From Nocardioides alcanivorans (lineage in GTDB: Bacteria; Actinomycetota; Actinomycetes; Propionibacteriales; Nocardioidaceae): a DNA stretch of 64,000 nucleotides. The stretch lies in assembly GCF_021555175.1 (NCBI RefSeq), contig NZ_JAKGRW010000026.1:124001-188000 (forward strand). Direction: 5' to 3'. Positions 1 through 8,098 of this stretch are shown here, one piece after another; position 1 is the first letter of the stretch; each line of letters starts with the position of its first letter. Made by a program: the position numbers and the translations under genes. The notes beneath the pieces are model-generated. The model was not told where the DNA came from. It searched no databases and saw nothing but the letters and a program-made list of their open reading frames with translations.

Positions 1-862
1 GCTCGGCGTCAGCGACGACGCGCACCGCCCCGGTCTGGCGAAGCTCGCGGACGCCATCGCCGAAGCCGGTGCCGTCTCGGCCGTCCAACTGCACCACGGC
101 GGCCGGCGAGCAGAGGCCAACCTTGCCGGCAGCGTCCGGGTCGGTCCGTGGGACGACCCCGAGAAGCAGACGATCGCCCTGAGCACCGCGGGTGTCGAGC
201 AGGCCGTCGAGGAGTTCGTCGCGGCGGCAGTACTCGCGGAGGAGGCCGGCGTCCACGGCATCCAGGTGCACGGGGCGCACGGCTACCTGCTCGGCCAATT
301 CCTCGACCCGCGTTCCAACCACCGCACCGATCGCTATGGCGGGTCGCTCACCAACCGGCTGCGCATCGTGCTCGAGGTGCTGGAGGGCATCCGCTCGGCG
401 ACCGGCCCCGACTTCCAGGTCGGTATCCGGCTCACCCCGGAGGGCTACGGCATCCCACTCACGGAGGGTCGCGAACATGCCCGCCAGGTCCTTGCGTCCG
501 GACTGGTCGACCACCTCGACATGTCGCTGTGGGACGTCTTCATGGAGCCGCGCCGCGACACCTCCGGCGGTCGCATCATCGACCGGTTCGTGGACCTCGA
601 ACGCGGCAACACCCGGCTCGGCGTCACCGGCAAGGTGATGACCGCCGCCGACGCACGCTGGTGCCTGGAGCAGGGCGCCGACTACGTGGGCGTCGGGCTC
701 GGCGCGATCCTGCACCACGACTGGGCCACCCGTGCGCTCACCCAGGACGGGTTCACGCCACGCAGCCTCCCGATGACTCCCGCAGAACTCGCCGCGGAGC
801 ACGTCGGCCCCGCATTCGTGGACTACCTCAGCAAGGGGTGGGACGACTTCGTCGCCCTCTGA
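1..862 (+). CDS. NADH:flavin oxidoreductase, Old Yellow Enzyme family (5' end outside window)
   Basis: An FMN-dependent ene-reductase of the Old Yellow Enzyme family, expected to reduce activated C=C bonds or enones with NAD(P)H in the cytoplasm. The open frame begins before the first base, so the N-terminus is missing. Visible family marks are VQLHHGGRRA (substrate/FMN region), HGAHGYLLGQFLDP followed by N-x-R-x-D-x-YGG, and a C-terminal phosphate-binding segment GADYVGVGLGAI. The His pair in HGAH is the usual substrate-hydrogen-bonding pair. An esterase-type gene follows 81 nt downstream on the same strand. The substrate cannot be told from sequence; steroid, lactone or xenobiotic enones are all possible. 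Confidence 0.88.
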   Translation, partial: LGVSDDAHRPGLAKLADAIAEAGAVSAVQLHHGGRRAEANLAGSVRVGPWDDPEKQTIALSTAGVEQAVEEFVAAAVLAEEAGVHGIQVHGAHGYLLGQFLDPRSNHRTDRYGGSLTNRLRIVLEVLEGIRSATGPDFQVGIRLTPEGYGIPLTEGREHARQVLASGLVDHLDMSLWDVFMEPRRDTSGGRIIDRFVDLERGNTRLGVTGKVMTAADARWCLEQGADYVGVGLGAILHHDWATRALTQDGFTPRSLPMTPAELAAEHVGPAFVDYLSKGWDDFVAL

Positions 863-943
863 CCAGCGGCACCAGGACTGCACGACCTCGCAACAGGCCC
901 TACGTTGGGCAGGTCCGAGGTTGACCCTGACGATGGAGTCCCG

Positions 944-1903
944 ATGCCCGCAGACCCGCGCGCCCCCTTCGCCCCGCCGGCCAGCATCAGTCCGGAGGCC
1001 CAACAGGTACTGGCAGCACCGTCCGCGTTCGACGTGGGCCCCAAGCCGGAGTCCGGCTCCGCGACCGAGTGGCAGCGTTGGGTCGACGCCATGGACGCAG
1101 CACTGTCGAACGTCTTCGGCCAGATCGACTTCCCGGCGGAGATGCTGGCCCGCAGCCAGTTCGAGATCGACGGCGTGACGACCTACGTCCTGCGCCCGGG
1201 CCACGTGCCCGATGACGGCAGCGCGCCGATCATCGTCGAGTTCCACGGCGGCGGCCTCGCCCTCGGCGGTGGGGAGCTCGCCTGGCAGATGGCCGCCGGT
1301 CGAGCAGTGACCCGCAACGCGATCACCTGGGTCACCGACTACCGGATGCCACCGCGCCACCCATTCCCGGCAGCCCTCGACGACTGCACGGCCACCTACC
1401 GCAGGGCCCTCGAGGAGCGATCGCCGTCCCGGGTCGCCCTGCTCGGCGCCTCCGCAGGTGGGAATCTCGCCGCCGCCGTCGTCCTTCGCGCCAAGGACGA
1501 GGGCACGCCGCTCCCCGCGGCCCTGGTGCTGCTCACTCCCGAGGTCGACCTCACCGAGTCCGGTGACACCTTCGCCACCCTTCTCGGCGTCGACCCCTTC
1601 CTCGGCAGCCTGGCCGGCATCAACGAGCTGTATGCGGGCACGCACGACCTCGACCACCCCTACCTCTCGCCGCTGTTCGGCGACGTGAGTGGGTTCCCGC
1701 CCACCTTCTTGCAGACCGGCACCCGCGACCTCTACCTGTCCAACACGGTGCGCATGCACCGCCGCCTTCTCGACGCCGGAGTCCCGGTCGAGCTGCGAGT
1801 CATGGAAGGGGCACCGCACGGTGGCTTCGGCGGGCGGACCCCTGAGGACAAGGTGATCGCCGACGAGGTGCTCGCCTTCTGCGATCTGCACCTCGGCATC
1901 TGA
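944..1903 (+). CDS. Alpha/beta hydrolase, hormone-sensitive-lipase (HSL) type
   Basis: A cytoplasmic carboxylesterase/lipase-like hydrolase of about 319 residues. The oxyanion-hole motif HGGG lies near residues 101-104 and the nucleophile elbow GASAGG near 168-173 (Ser about 170). The acid is probably the Asp of GTRDLYL and the base the His of GAPHGGF near the C-terminus. I chose the ATG preceded by GGAG with a 5-nt spacer; an upstream TTG would add 13 residues. A TACGTT -10-like element lies about 38 nt upstream. It may form a functional pair with the preceding ene-reductase, but no shared pathway is provable. Confidence 0.87.
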   Translation: MPADPRAPFAPPASISPEAQQVLAAPSAFDVGPKPESGSATEWQRWVDAMDAALSNVFGQIDFPAEMLARSQFEIDGVTTYVLRPGHVPDDGSAPIIVEFHGGGLALGGGELAWQMAAGRAVTRNAITWVTDYRMPPRHPFPAALDDCTATYRRALEERSPSRVALLGASAGGNLAAAVVLRAKDEGTPLPAALVLLTPEVDLTESGDTFATLLGVDPFLGSLAGINELYAGTHDLDHPYLSPLFGDVSGFPPTFLQTGTRDLYLSNTVRMHRRLLDAGVPVELRVMEGAPHGGFGGRTPEDKVIADEVLAFCDLHLGI

Positions 1904-1927
1904 CGTCGCCAGTGGGGCACGCCTCGT

Positions 1928-2040
1928 TGGTCGAGCCCGTCGAGACCCGTCCGCTGGTCGAGCCCGTCGAGACCCGTCCGTTGGTCGAGCTTGTCGAGAC
2001 CCGTCCGCTGGTCGACGGGGTCTCGACGAGGTCGAACCAA
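1928..2040 (+). repeat. Three 27-bp tandem repeats plus a degenerate inverted end
   Basis: Three head-to-tail 27-bp units begin at 1928, 1955 and 1982 and share the core GGTCGAGCCCGTCGAGACC (two copies exact, the third with CTT for CCC). A fourth, diverged stretch follows and ends as a partial inverse of the unit. The block fills the first third of the 340-nt gap between the hydrolase and the symporter. The rest of the gap holds no gene; its only notable features are an AT-rich stretch with TACATAGCGT (2170-2179), a possible -10 region for the symporter, and GGGAGG before its start. The same 19-bp core recurs in inverse orientation at 57841-57859. Confidence 0.85.
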
Positions 2041-2243
2041 CGAGCGACGGGGTGGCGCAACGACGAAGAGCCTTTGCTCTCAGCAACTGTTAAGGTTCGC
2101 AGTTGCACTCCGGGGGAGGGACGAATCGCTGAGCCCTGCCCGCACGTGCTCTCTCGGAAAACTCAAATCTACATAGCGTGAGGTGGTGATCCTCTGGTCA
2201 ACGACAGTCCATTGCGACTCTCGACCATGAGGGAGGTGACGCG

Positions 2244-3965
2244 TTGAACGCGTCCGACACAGCCCAGTTCAGCATCCCCGTCATTGTGCTGCTGCTGGTG
2301 TTCTTCTACGGGGGAACTTTCTACATCTCGACCCGGATCGGCAAGAAGAACGAGAACGCCGACGGCTACATGACCGCTGGCAACAATCTCGGCTTCGGCA
2401 TCTCGGCCGCATCCATGACCGCAACCTGGATCTGGGCGTCCTCGATGTATGCCTCGGCGACGTCCGGCTACACCTACGGGATCTCCGGCCCCATCCACTA
2501 CGGGCTCTGGGGCGCGTTGATGATCCTGTTCATCTATCCCTTCGGCAAACGCATCCGCAAGGTCGCCCCGAAGGCCCACACCCTGGCCGAGGTGATGCAC
2601 GCGCGTCACGGACGCTCCAGCCAGATGATGCTCGCCGGATCCAACGTGATCGGCTCGCTGATCAGCTTGATGTCCAACTTCTTGGCCGGCGGCGTGCTGA
2701 TCGCGATGCTCTCGCCGTTCAACTTCATCCAGGGCGTCTTCTTCGTTGCCCTGGGCGTGCTGCTCTATTCGCTCTGGTCCGGCTTCCGCGCTTCGGTGCT
2801 GACCGACTTCGTCCAGGTGGTCGCACTGCTCGGGGCCGTCGTCGTGATCGTGCCGGCGATCTTCTTCGCCGCCGACTTCCCGACAGCCTTCTCGACCGGC
2901 GCCGGCAACCTGACCGACCAGCAGTCGAACTTCTTCTCGTCCGAGGCGTTCCTGCACCAGGGCGCGCCCTACATCGCGGCGGTGCTGGCATACGCGATCG
3001 GCAACCAGACGATCGCGCAGCGCTTGTTCGCGGTGAAGGAGAGCCTGATCAAGCCGACGTTCGTCACCGCCACGGTGGGCTACGGCGCCACCGTGATCGG
3101 GGTCGGCATGCTCGGCGTGCTCGCTCTCTACCTCGGCATCGAACCGATGGACGATGACGTCAACAACCTGATCCCGCAGATGGCACTCGAGTATCTGCCC
3201 ACGGCTCTGCTGGCGCTCTTCCTCATCATGATCATCGGCGCCCTCTCCTCGACGGCGGACTCCGACCTGGCAGCGCTGTCATCGATCGCGATGGCCGACT
3301 TCTACGGGCAGAACGTGGCGGGCAAGCAGAACGCCAACCCGAAGACGATGCTGCTGATCGGGCGGATCACGATGGTGCTGGCCACGGCCATCGCCATCGC
3401 GTTCGCGAGCCTGCAACTCAACATCCTCGACCTGTTGGTCTTCGTGGGGGCGTTGTGGGGCGCCCTGGTGTTCCCCGTGATCGCGAGCTTCTACTGGAAC
3501 AAGGTCACCAACAGCGCGTTCACCGTCTCGGTGATCGTCGCACTCGCCTGCTTCCTGCCCGTGCGGTTCGAATGGATCTCCATGAGCGGCGGCGTGGGGT
3601 ACGTCGTCGACGTGCTCAACGTCGTCGGCATCGGCGTGGTCATCGGCCTGATGATCTTCGGCTTCCTCGGCCTACGGGTCGCCATCGGCGCGAGCGTCCT
3701 TGCCATGCTGGCCTCGGCGCCATTCGTGATCGGCTTCCTGCACGACTACGCGACGCTGAGCGGATCCCTCGTTGCCTACGCAGTGAGCACGATCGTCTGC
3801 ATCGCCATGTCGATCCGGGCCAAGGACGAATTCGACTTCGCCCTCATCAAGAAGCGCACCGGCGACTTCGACCACGATGACGCGGATTCGCTCGATGCCG
3901 AGCTCGACGCCCTCCTCGCGTCGACCCCGGACACGGATCCCGACAAGCAAGGAGACCCCGCATGA
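2244..3965 (+). CDS. Sodium:solute symporter (SSS family)
   Basis: A 573-residue inner-membrane Na+- or H+-coupled symporter with about 13 hydrophobic helices. The N-terminal half carries the SSS pattern of a conserved helix, SAASMTATWIWASS, then a loop with HTLAEVMHARHG. The C-terminal tail is acidic (DDADSLDAELDALLAST). Its overall look resembles the urea/solute branch of the family rather than ActP, but the substrate is not determinable. The start is TTG with GGGAGG 7 nt upstream; a nearby GTG runs into a stop. The stop overlaps the ATG of a 43-residue gene (ATGA), so the two are translationally coupled. A convergent sulfoquinovosidase-type enzyme follows. Confidence 0.88.
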   Translation: MNASDTAQFSIPVIVLLLVFFYGGTFYISTRIGKKNENADGYMTAGNNLGFGISAASMTATWIWASSMYASATSGYTYGISGPIHYGLWGALMILFIYPFGKRIRKVAPKAHTLAEVMHARHGRSSQMMLAGSNVIGSLISLMSNFLAGGVLIAMLSPFNFIQGVFFVALGVLLYSLWSGFRASVLTDFVQVVALLGAVVVIVPAIFFAADFPTAFSTGAGNLTDQQSNFFSSEAFLHQGAPYIAAVLAYAIGNQTIAQRLFAVKESLIKPTFVTATVGYGATVIGVGMLGVLALYLGIEPMDDDVNNLIPQMALEYLPTALLALFLIMIIGALSSTADSDLAALSSIAMADFYGQNVAGKQNANPKTMLLIGRITMVLATAIAIAFASLQLNILDLLVFVGALWGALVFPVIASFYWNKVTNSAFTVSVIVALACFLPVRFEWISMSGGVGYVVDVLNVVGIGVVIGLMIFGFLGLRVAIGASVLAMLASAPFVIGFLHDYATLSGSLVAYAVSTIVCIAMSIRAKDEFDFALIKKRTGDFDHDDADSLDAELDALLASTPDTDPDKQGDPA

Positions 3966-4093
3966 ACGACACAGCGATGACCCTCTATGTCCTGGTCTGG
4001 CCCGTGGTCGTGGCCGTCGTCCTGGTGATCATCTGCATCGCCTTCTTCAGGGAGTGGAAGTCTGCCCACGACGAAGGTCGCGACATCATCTGA
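3962..4093 (+). CDS. Small membrane subunit of the SSS transporter (43 aa)
   Basis: A 43-residue protein with one central transmembrane helix (residues 8-29: LYVLVWPVVVAVVLVIICIA) and a short charged cytoplasmic tail, FFREWKSAHDEGRDII. It overlaps the symporter stop by 4 nt, so it is very likely a partner of that transporter. Small proteins of this shape, with a WP turn and a charged REW/RDW segment after the helix, are known next to SSS transporters and are annotated as putative transporter small subunits. It is too short for most gene callers. A hairpin terminator follows 28 nt after the stop. Confidence 0.8.
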   Translation: MNDTAMTLYVLVWPVVVAVVLVIICIAFFREWKSAHDEGRDII

Positions 4094-4121
4094 GCACGCT
4101 GATCCGTGCCCACGATGTGAA

Positions 4122-4154
4122 GGAGGGCCTCAGCACCACCGCGCTGGGCCCTCC
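4122..4154 (+). terminator. Hairpin terminator after the symporter operon
   Basis: The arms GGAGGGCC and GGCCCTCC are perfectly complementary around a 17-nt loop and are followed by a CT-rich stretch. The hairpin lies between two convergent transcription units and could serve both. Confidence 0.6.
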
Positions 4155-4176
4155 CTCGTCTTCGTACGTCTCGACC

Positions 4177-6447
4177 TCAACTCCCGTTCACCGCGGCCCC
4201 GACCGCGGCGACCAACGCCTCGGCTCCGGGCAGATCAGCAGACACGAATGCTGCTGGAGTACCACGTGGGGCGTCGACGGTCGTCTCGGCGTCTCCGGCG
4301 TACTCCTCCCCGGTGAGCAGATGGATCCAGCGGCCGGGTGGGAAGACGACCCGCACCGTGGCGGCCCCCTCCTCGAGCACGGGGGCGACGAGCACGGAGT
4401 CCCCGAGGAAGAACTGGGTGTCCACCTCGGCGGCGGCGGAGCCGGGGTGCACCAACCAGCCGTGCCGCAGCGCGGGCAGGCCTTCCTCATGGGCCTGCCT
4501 GAGCACCGAGCGACGGTACGGAGCCAATGCCGTGAAGAGCCTCGTCATCCGGGCGAAGGAGCGTTCGGCCTCCGGCGAGTCGTAGACCTGGGCATTGTCC
4601 GCGGGTCGGTTTCCCTCGTGGGTTCGCATCACCACGCCGAATGCGGCGAGTTCCGTCCAGCGCTCGAGCAGGTCGTCGGGTCGCGTGTAGTCGCGAACCT
4701 TCGCGTCGATCGAGGTGTAGCCGCCGATGTCGGAGTGCACCAACGGCCACCCCGAGACGCCAGCCGAGAACGTCGCAAGCAGCACGGAGGCGAGCCCGTC
4801 CTGCCGCCCGAAGTCGACGAGTTGGTCACCGTTCCAGAAGAGCGCCGATTCCGCCTCCATGCCGAGCGCCCCCGAGCGGAACCACGTGACGCAGTCCGGC
4901 TTGCCCGCGAGCCGGCAAGCCTCCCGCACCGTCTGGGCCCACAGGAGCGGCCACTGGTTGTGCCGCGACGACGCCTCACCGTCGGCCAGCACGGCATCGA
5001 ACGGCAGCCCCTCACCGAAGTCGGCCATGAAACCGTCCACGCCCGCACCGAGCACCTCGTCGGCGATCACCCGGGCGAACCAGTGCCGGGCCTCGGGATC
5101 GGTCAGGTCAACGAGGGTCGCCTCGAAGTCACCCTGGTCGAGTGCGTACGGAGCGCCGTCAGGACCAGTCACCAGGTAGCCGGCGTCACGGGCCTCCTTC
5201 CACAGGTTGCGGATGCCCGAGTCCTCCTTGGGGTCAGCGTCGACGAGGAACGGATTCACGTAGGTGGTGGTCCGGATCCCCTTCTCGGCGAGATCGGCGA
5301 CCAGCCGCTCCCATCCGGCGTACCGCTCAGTGTCGAGCTGCCAGGTCCACCAGAGACGATCACCGAACGAGGTCGTACGCCGACCGGTCCAGTCCTGGAT
5401 CCAGACCGCCGCGAGATCCGCTTCCACCTCGATCAACTCGTCCACTTCACGCCGCACCTTGTCGGTGCCTCCCTGGACGCCAAGCACCGCACCCGTCTGG
5501 GTCCACTCGGCCAGCTCAGGACGCCGGGGCCCCGCTCGGCGCGCGATCAGCTCCGCCGGCGTGCTCGCCGCAACGAGTTCCAAGGTGAGGTGCGGCGCCC
5601 ACACCTCCAGACCAACGCGTCCGGCCTCACGGACGTCGGCGACGGCAAACGCATGCGATGACTCCTGGGCGGGGTCGAGCCGCACCCCACGCAGGTCGTC
5701 GGTCACGAAGCTGGACCACGCGGCGTAGGTCATCTCCTCCGTGCCACCAGCGCCGTGGTTGGTCAGGTCGGCGAGGAAGGTCAACGGCTGGAGCCCCCGC
5801 CCCACGCCCTGCTCGCGCACCACGATCGGCAGCAATCGCCCATCGAGGTCGAAGTCGGTGAACTGCTCACCGAAGCCGTGCACGCCGGCCCGACCCGAGC
5901 GCCCGGAGATCCATCCGACCGCATCGAGCCCGCCGTCGGTCGTGACATAGGCGACCACACCGCCGGCCTCGCGCACCTCCAGCGCCAGCGTGTACGGCGC
6001 GGGGTCGCCTTCGCCAGTGAGGCGACCGTGCAGCACCACCTGGCCCACCCCCGCAGCCACGCTGTCGATGTGCTGGTCGGCCAGCCGCTGGCGGATGTCC
6101 ACGTCCGGCCAGAAGTAGCCCTTGTGCTCCTCCCACCCCACCGAGCCACGGGCGCCGGTGACGAACGAATGCCCACGCTGCGAGGCCCAGACCGTCCGCC
6201 CTTCCTCCGTGATCGTGAGCCCGTCGCGGGTCAGATCCACCGTGACTGTCCCGAGCGACCACGTCCCTTCCGCATCGGTCGCCACCTCCAGGGAACCCGG
6301 CTGCACCGTGTCGAGATCGTCCTCGGGCAGGGTCGCGTGGAAGATCAACACCCCGGCAGCCGCCAGCGAGACGAGCACGAGCAGCCCGATCCCACTTCTC
6401 CTGAGCCAGCGGAGGATGCGACGGCGGCGAGGGTGGGTCCCGGACAC
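4177..6447 (-). CDS. Membrane-anchored GH31 glycosidase with sulfoquinovosidase signature
   Basis: A retaining alpha-glycosidase of family GH31, about 756 residues. After a basic head (PRRRRILRWLRR) a single hydrophobic helix (residues 19-36) anchors it, placing the catalytic domain outside the membrane. The nucleophile is Asp 476 in MADFGEGLP and the acid/base Asp 541 in WNGDQLVDFG. In E. coli YihQ, as I recall it, sulfonate recognition uses Gln288, Arg301, Trp304 and Tyr508. Here Gln 351 (IQDW), Arg 364 and Trp 367 have exactly the same 13/16 spacing, and Tyr 577 (DIGGYT) lies exactly 36 residues after the acid/base, as in YihQ. This supports cleavage of sulfoquinovosides rather than glucosides. 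I chose GTG at 6447; longer starts would run into the divergent kinase gene. Confidence 0.85.
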   Translation of the reverse strand: MSGTHPRRRRILRWLRRSGIGLLVLVSLAAAGVLIFHATLPEDDLDTVQPGSLEVATDAEGTWSLGTVTVDLTRDGLTITEEGRTVWASQRGHSFVTGARGSVGWEEHKGYFWPDVDIRQRLADQHIDSVAAGVGQVVLHGRLTGEGDPAPYTLALEVREAGGVVAYVTTDGGLDAVGWISGRSGRAGVHGFGEQFTDFDLDGRLLPIVVREQGVGRGLQPLTFLADLTNHGAGGTEEMTYAAWSSFVTDDLRGVRLDPAQESSHAFAVADVREAGRVGLEVWAPHLTLELVAASTPAELIARRAGPRRPELAEWTQTGAVLGVQGGTDKVRREVDELIEVEADLAAVWIQDWTGRRTTSFGDRLWWTWQLDTERYAGWERLVADLAEKGIRTTTYVNPFLVDADPKEDSGIRNLWKEARDAGYLVTGPDGAPYALDQGDFEATLVDLTDPEARHWFARVIADEVLGAGVDGFMADFGEGLPFDAVLADGEASSRHNQWPLLWAQTVREACRLAGKPDCVTWFRSGALGMEAESALFWNGDQLVDFGRQDGLASVLLATFSAGVSGWPLVHSDIGGYTSIDAKVRDYTRPDDLLERWTELAAFGVVMRTHEGNRPADNAQVYDSPEAERSFARMTRLFTALAPYRRSVLRQAHEEGLPALRHGWLVHPGSAAAEVDTQFFLGDSVLVAPVLEEGAATVRVVFPPGRWIHLLTGEEYAGDAETTVDAPRGTPAAFVSADLPGAEALVAAVGAAVNGS

Positions 6448-6515
6448 GGGGACAGTCAACCTGCTGGCACCCTGTCGGCGCCATGGCCCGCCAATCGTCC
6501 TGCTGGCGGAACCTC

Positions 6516-6521
6516 TAGGGT
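6516..6521 (+). promoter_or_regulatory. -10 element TAGGGT for the kinase gene
   Basis: TAGGGT lies 23 nt before the kinase ATG, in the 97-nt divergent gap shared with the GH31 gene. The predicted start site would leave a short leader containing the ribosome-binding sequence GAAAGGGG. Confidence 0.45.
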
Positions 6522-6544
6522 GTGCGCGGACGAAAGGGGCACAG

Positions 6545-8077
6545 ATGAGTCGATCCGGTGGCGAAGCGACCGTCGGCCCAGTGCCGGGCATCGAGCTCGG
6601 GCCGGAGATCGGGCGTGGTGGATTCGCGACCGTCCACCGCGGCATCCAGCTCTCGGTGGGTCGCGAGGTGGCGGTCAAGATCGACAGCCGGCCGTTCGAG
6701 GACGAGCGCAACCGTCGCCGTTTCCTTCGTGAGGCCACGGCTTCGAGCCGGATCAGCGGCCATCCCCACGTGGTCTCGCTGATCGACGTCGGCACCACCC
6801 GCGACGGCCGCGCCTACCTGGTCATGGAGCTCTGCCCGCACGGCAGCCTGGGCGATGTCCTCCGCGCCCACGGCCCGCTCTCGGCAGCTGAGGCCCGCGA
6901 CCTCGGGCTGGCCGTGTGCGGTGCCCTCGCCGCCGCTCACGAGGCCGGCATCGTCCACCGCGACGTCAAGCCCTCCAACGTGCTGATCGATGCCTTCGGC
7001 GCCCCGCGACTCTCCGACTTCGGGCTGGCCGCCCTCCCCCAACCGGGGCGTGACCTGTCGGTGACGTTGGAGGCCCTCACCCCGGCGTACGCCTCGCCCG
7101 AGGCCTTCGACAACCGGCCGCCCACCCCGCGCTCCGACGTGTGGTCGATGGGGGCCACCCTGCACGCGATGATCTCCCGCGTCTCTCCGCGCCGAACCGC
7201 CGACGGCTCCCTGACCCCGATCCCCGAGCTGATCGCCCGGCTGGCCGAGCCGATGCCCGACCCGGGCGTGCCCGGCAGCGCCGAACTGATGCAGGTGATC
7301 GCTCGGGCCTGCGCCTACGACCCCGCCGACCGCTATCCCACCGCGCGGGAGATGTATGACGACCTACGGTCCCTGCACCTGCCCAGCACCACGACCGTGC
7401 GTCGCGTCGCGGCTGGCCCAGACGCCGTCTTCACGAGCCTGCCGACCGGGCGCCCGTCTCCGCCGCGAGGCTCACGTCGGTGGCCGGGACTCGTCGCCGC
7501 GACCGCGCTCGGTCTTGCTGTGGGCATCGGCACCACCATGGGTCACGGCGCGTTCCTCGACGGCGAGCCCACAGATCCCGATCCCGCTGCCCGAGCCAGC
7601 ACAGCGACGACCGACGGGGCTGTTGCCGACGGTCAGCCCGCCGACGGTCAGCTCGCCGACGGTCAGCTCGCCGACGGTCAGCCGGCAGACCATCAGCCTG
7701 CTGACACCGCGACCGAGGAGCCGCCCGCAGTCGGCACCTGTTGGGGAGGCATGACCAACATGAACGGGCAGATCACCGCCAACGAGGGCGACTGCGCCGA
7801 TGACCACTATTACGAGACCTTCGCCAGCGGTCTGCTCGACCCCGAAATCGAGACGCCCTACCTGCGCGACCTGGTGCAGGACCCCAATGTCGTTGCGACC
7901 TGCACCGAGCAGGCACTTCTCGACTACCTGGGTGACACCGACCGCCACGACGACAAGACCCTCAGCGTTGACGTCTTCCCGCCCGACGTCATCGCCTTCA
8001 CCCGCGGCGAACGCGGATTCTCCTGCGTGGTCTCGGTCGACGGCGAGGGCACTCGCACCGGATCGCTCACGGACTGA
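6545..8077 (+). CDS. Ser/Thr protein kinase with extracytoplasmic domain (PknB-like)
   Basis: A 510-residue transmembrane Hanks-type kinase. The glycine loop GRGGFATV (23-30), ATP lysine in EVAVKID (about 45), catalytic HRDVKPSN (Asp 140) and DFG (158-160) are all intact, so it should be active. A transmembrane helix spans about 314-333. Outside, a linker has five or more copies of the pentapeptide ADGQP/ADGQL (361-387), and a C-terminal domain of about 120 residues carries paired cysteines (GTCWG, GDCADD, VATCTE, FSCVV). There are no PASTA repeats. ATG has a good GAAAGGGG site. The C-terminal domain may sense an external ligand; its identity is unknown. Confidence 0.9.
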   Translation: MSRSGGEATVGPVPGIELGPEIGRGGFATVHRGIQLSVGREVAVKIDSRPFEDERNRRRFLREATASSRISGHPHVVSLIDVGTTRDGRAYLVMELCPHGSLGDVLRAHGPLSAAEARDLGLAVCGALAAAHEAGIVHRDVKPSNVLIDAFGAPRLSDFGLAALPQPGRDLSVTLEALTPAYASPEAFDNRPPTPRSDVWSMGATLHAMISRVSPRRTADGSLTPIPELIARLAEPMPDPGVPGSAELMQVIARACAYDPADRYPTAREMYDDLRSLHLPSTTTVRRVAAGPDAVFTSLPTGRPSPPRGSRRWPGLVAATALGLAVGIGTTMGHGAFLDGEPTDPDPAARASTATTDGAVADGQPADGQLADGQLADGQPADHQPADTATEEPPAVGTCWGGMTNMNGQITANEGDCADDHYYETFASGLLDPEIETPYLRDLVQDPNVVATCTEQALLDYLGDTDRHDDKTLSVDVFPPDVIAFTRGERGFSCVVSVDGEGTRTGSLTD

Positions 8078-8079
8078 GC

Positions 8080-8091
8080 GGACCCGGGTCC
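8080..8091. terminator. Palindrome GGACCCGGGTCC between convergent genes
   Basis: A perfect 12-bp palindrome sits in the 21-nt gap between the convergent kinase and hydrolase genes. It may act as a weak bidirectional terminator, but it has no loop and no T tract. Confidence 0.25.
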
Positions 8092-8098
8092 GGGTGAC

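Noticed and set aside
6448..6798. N-terminal extension of the GH31 gene by up to 117 codons
   Set aside because: It would overlap the start of the kinase gene by over 250 nt and is Arg/Ser/Pro-rich; the GTG at 6447 gives a normal membrane-anchor start.
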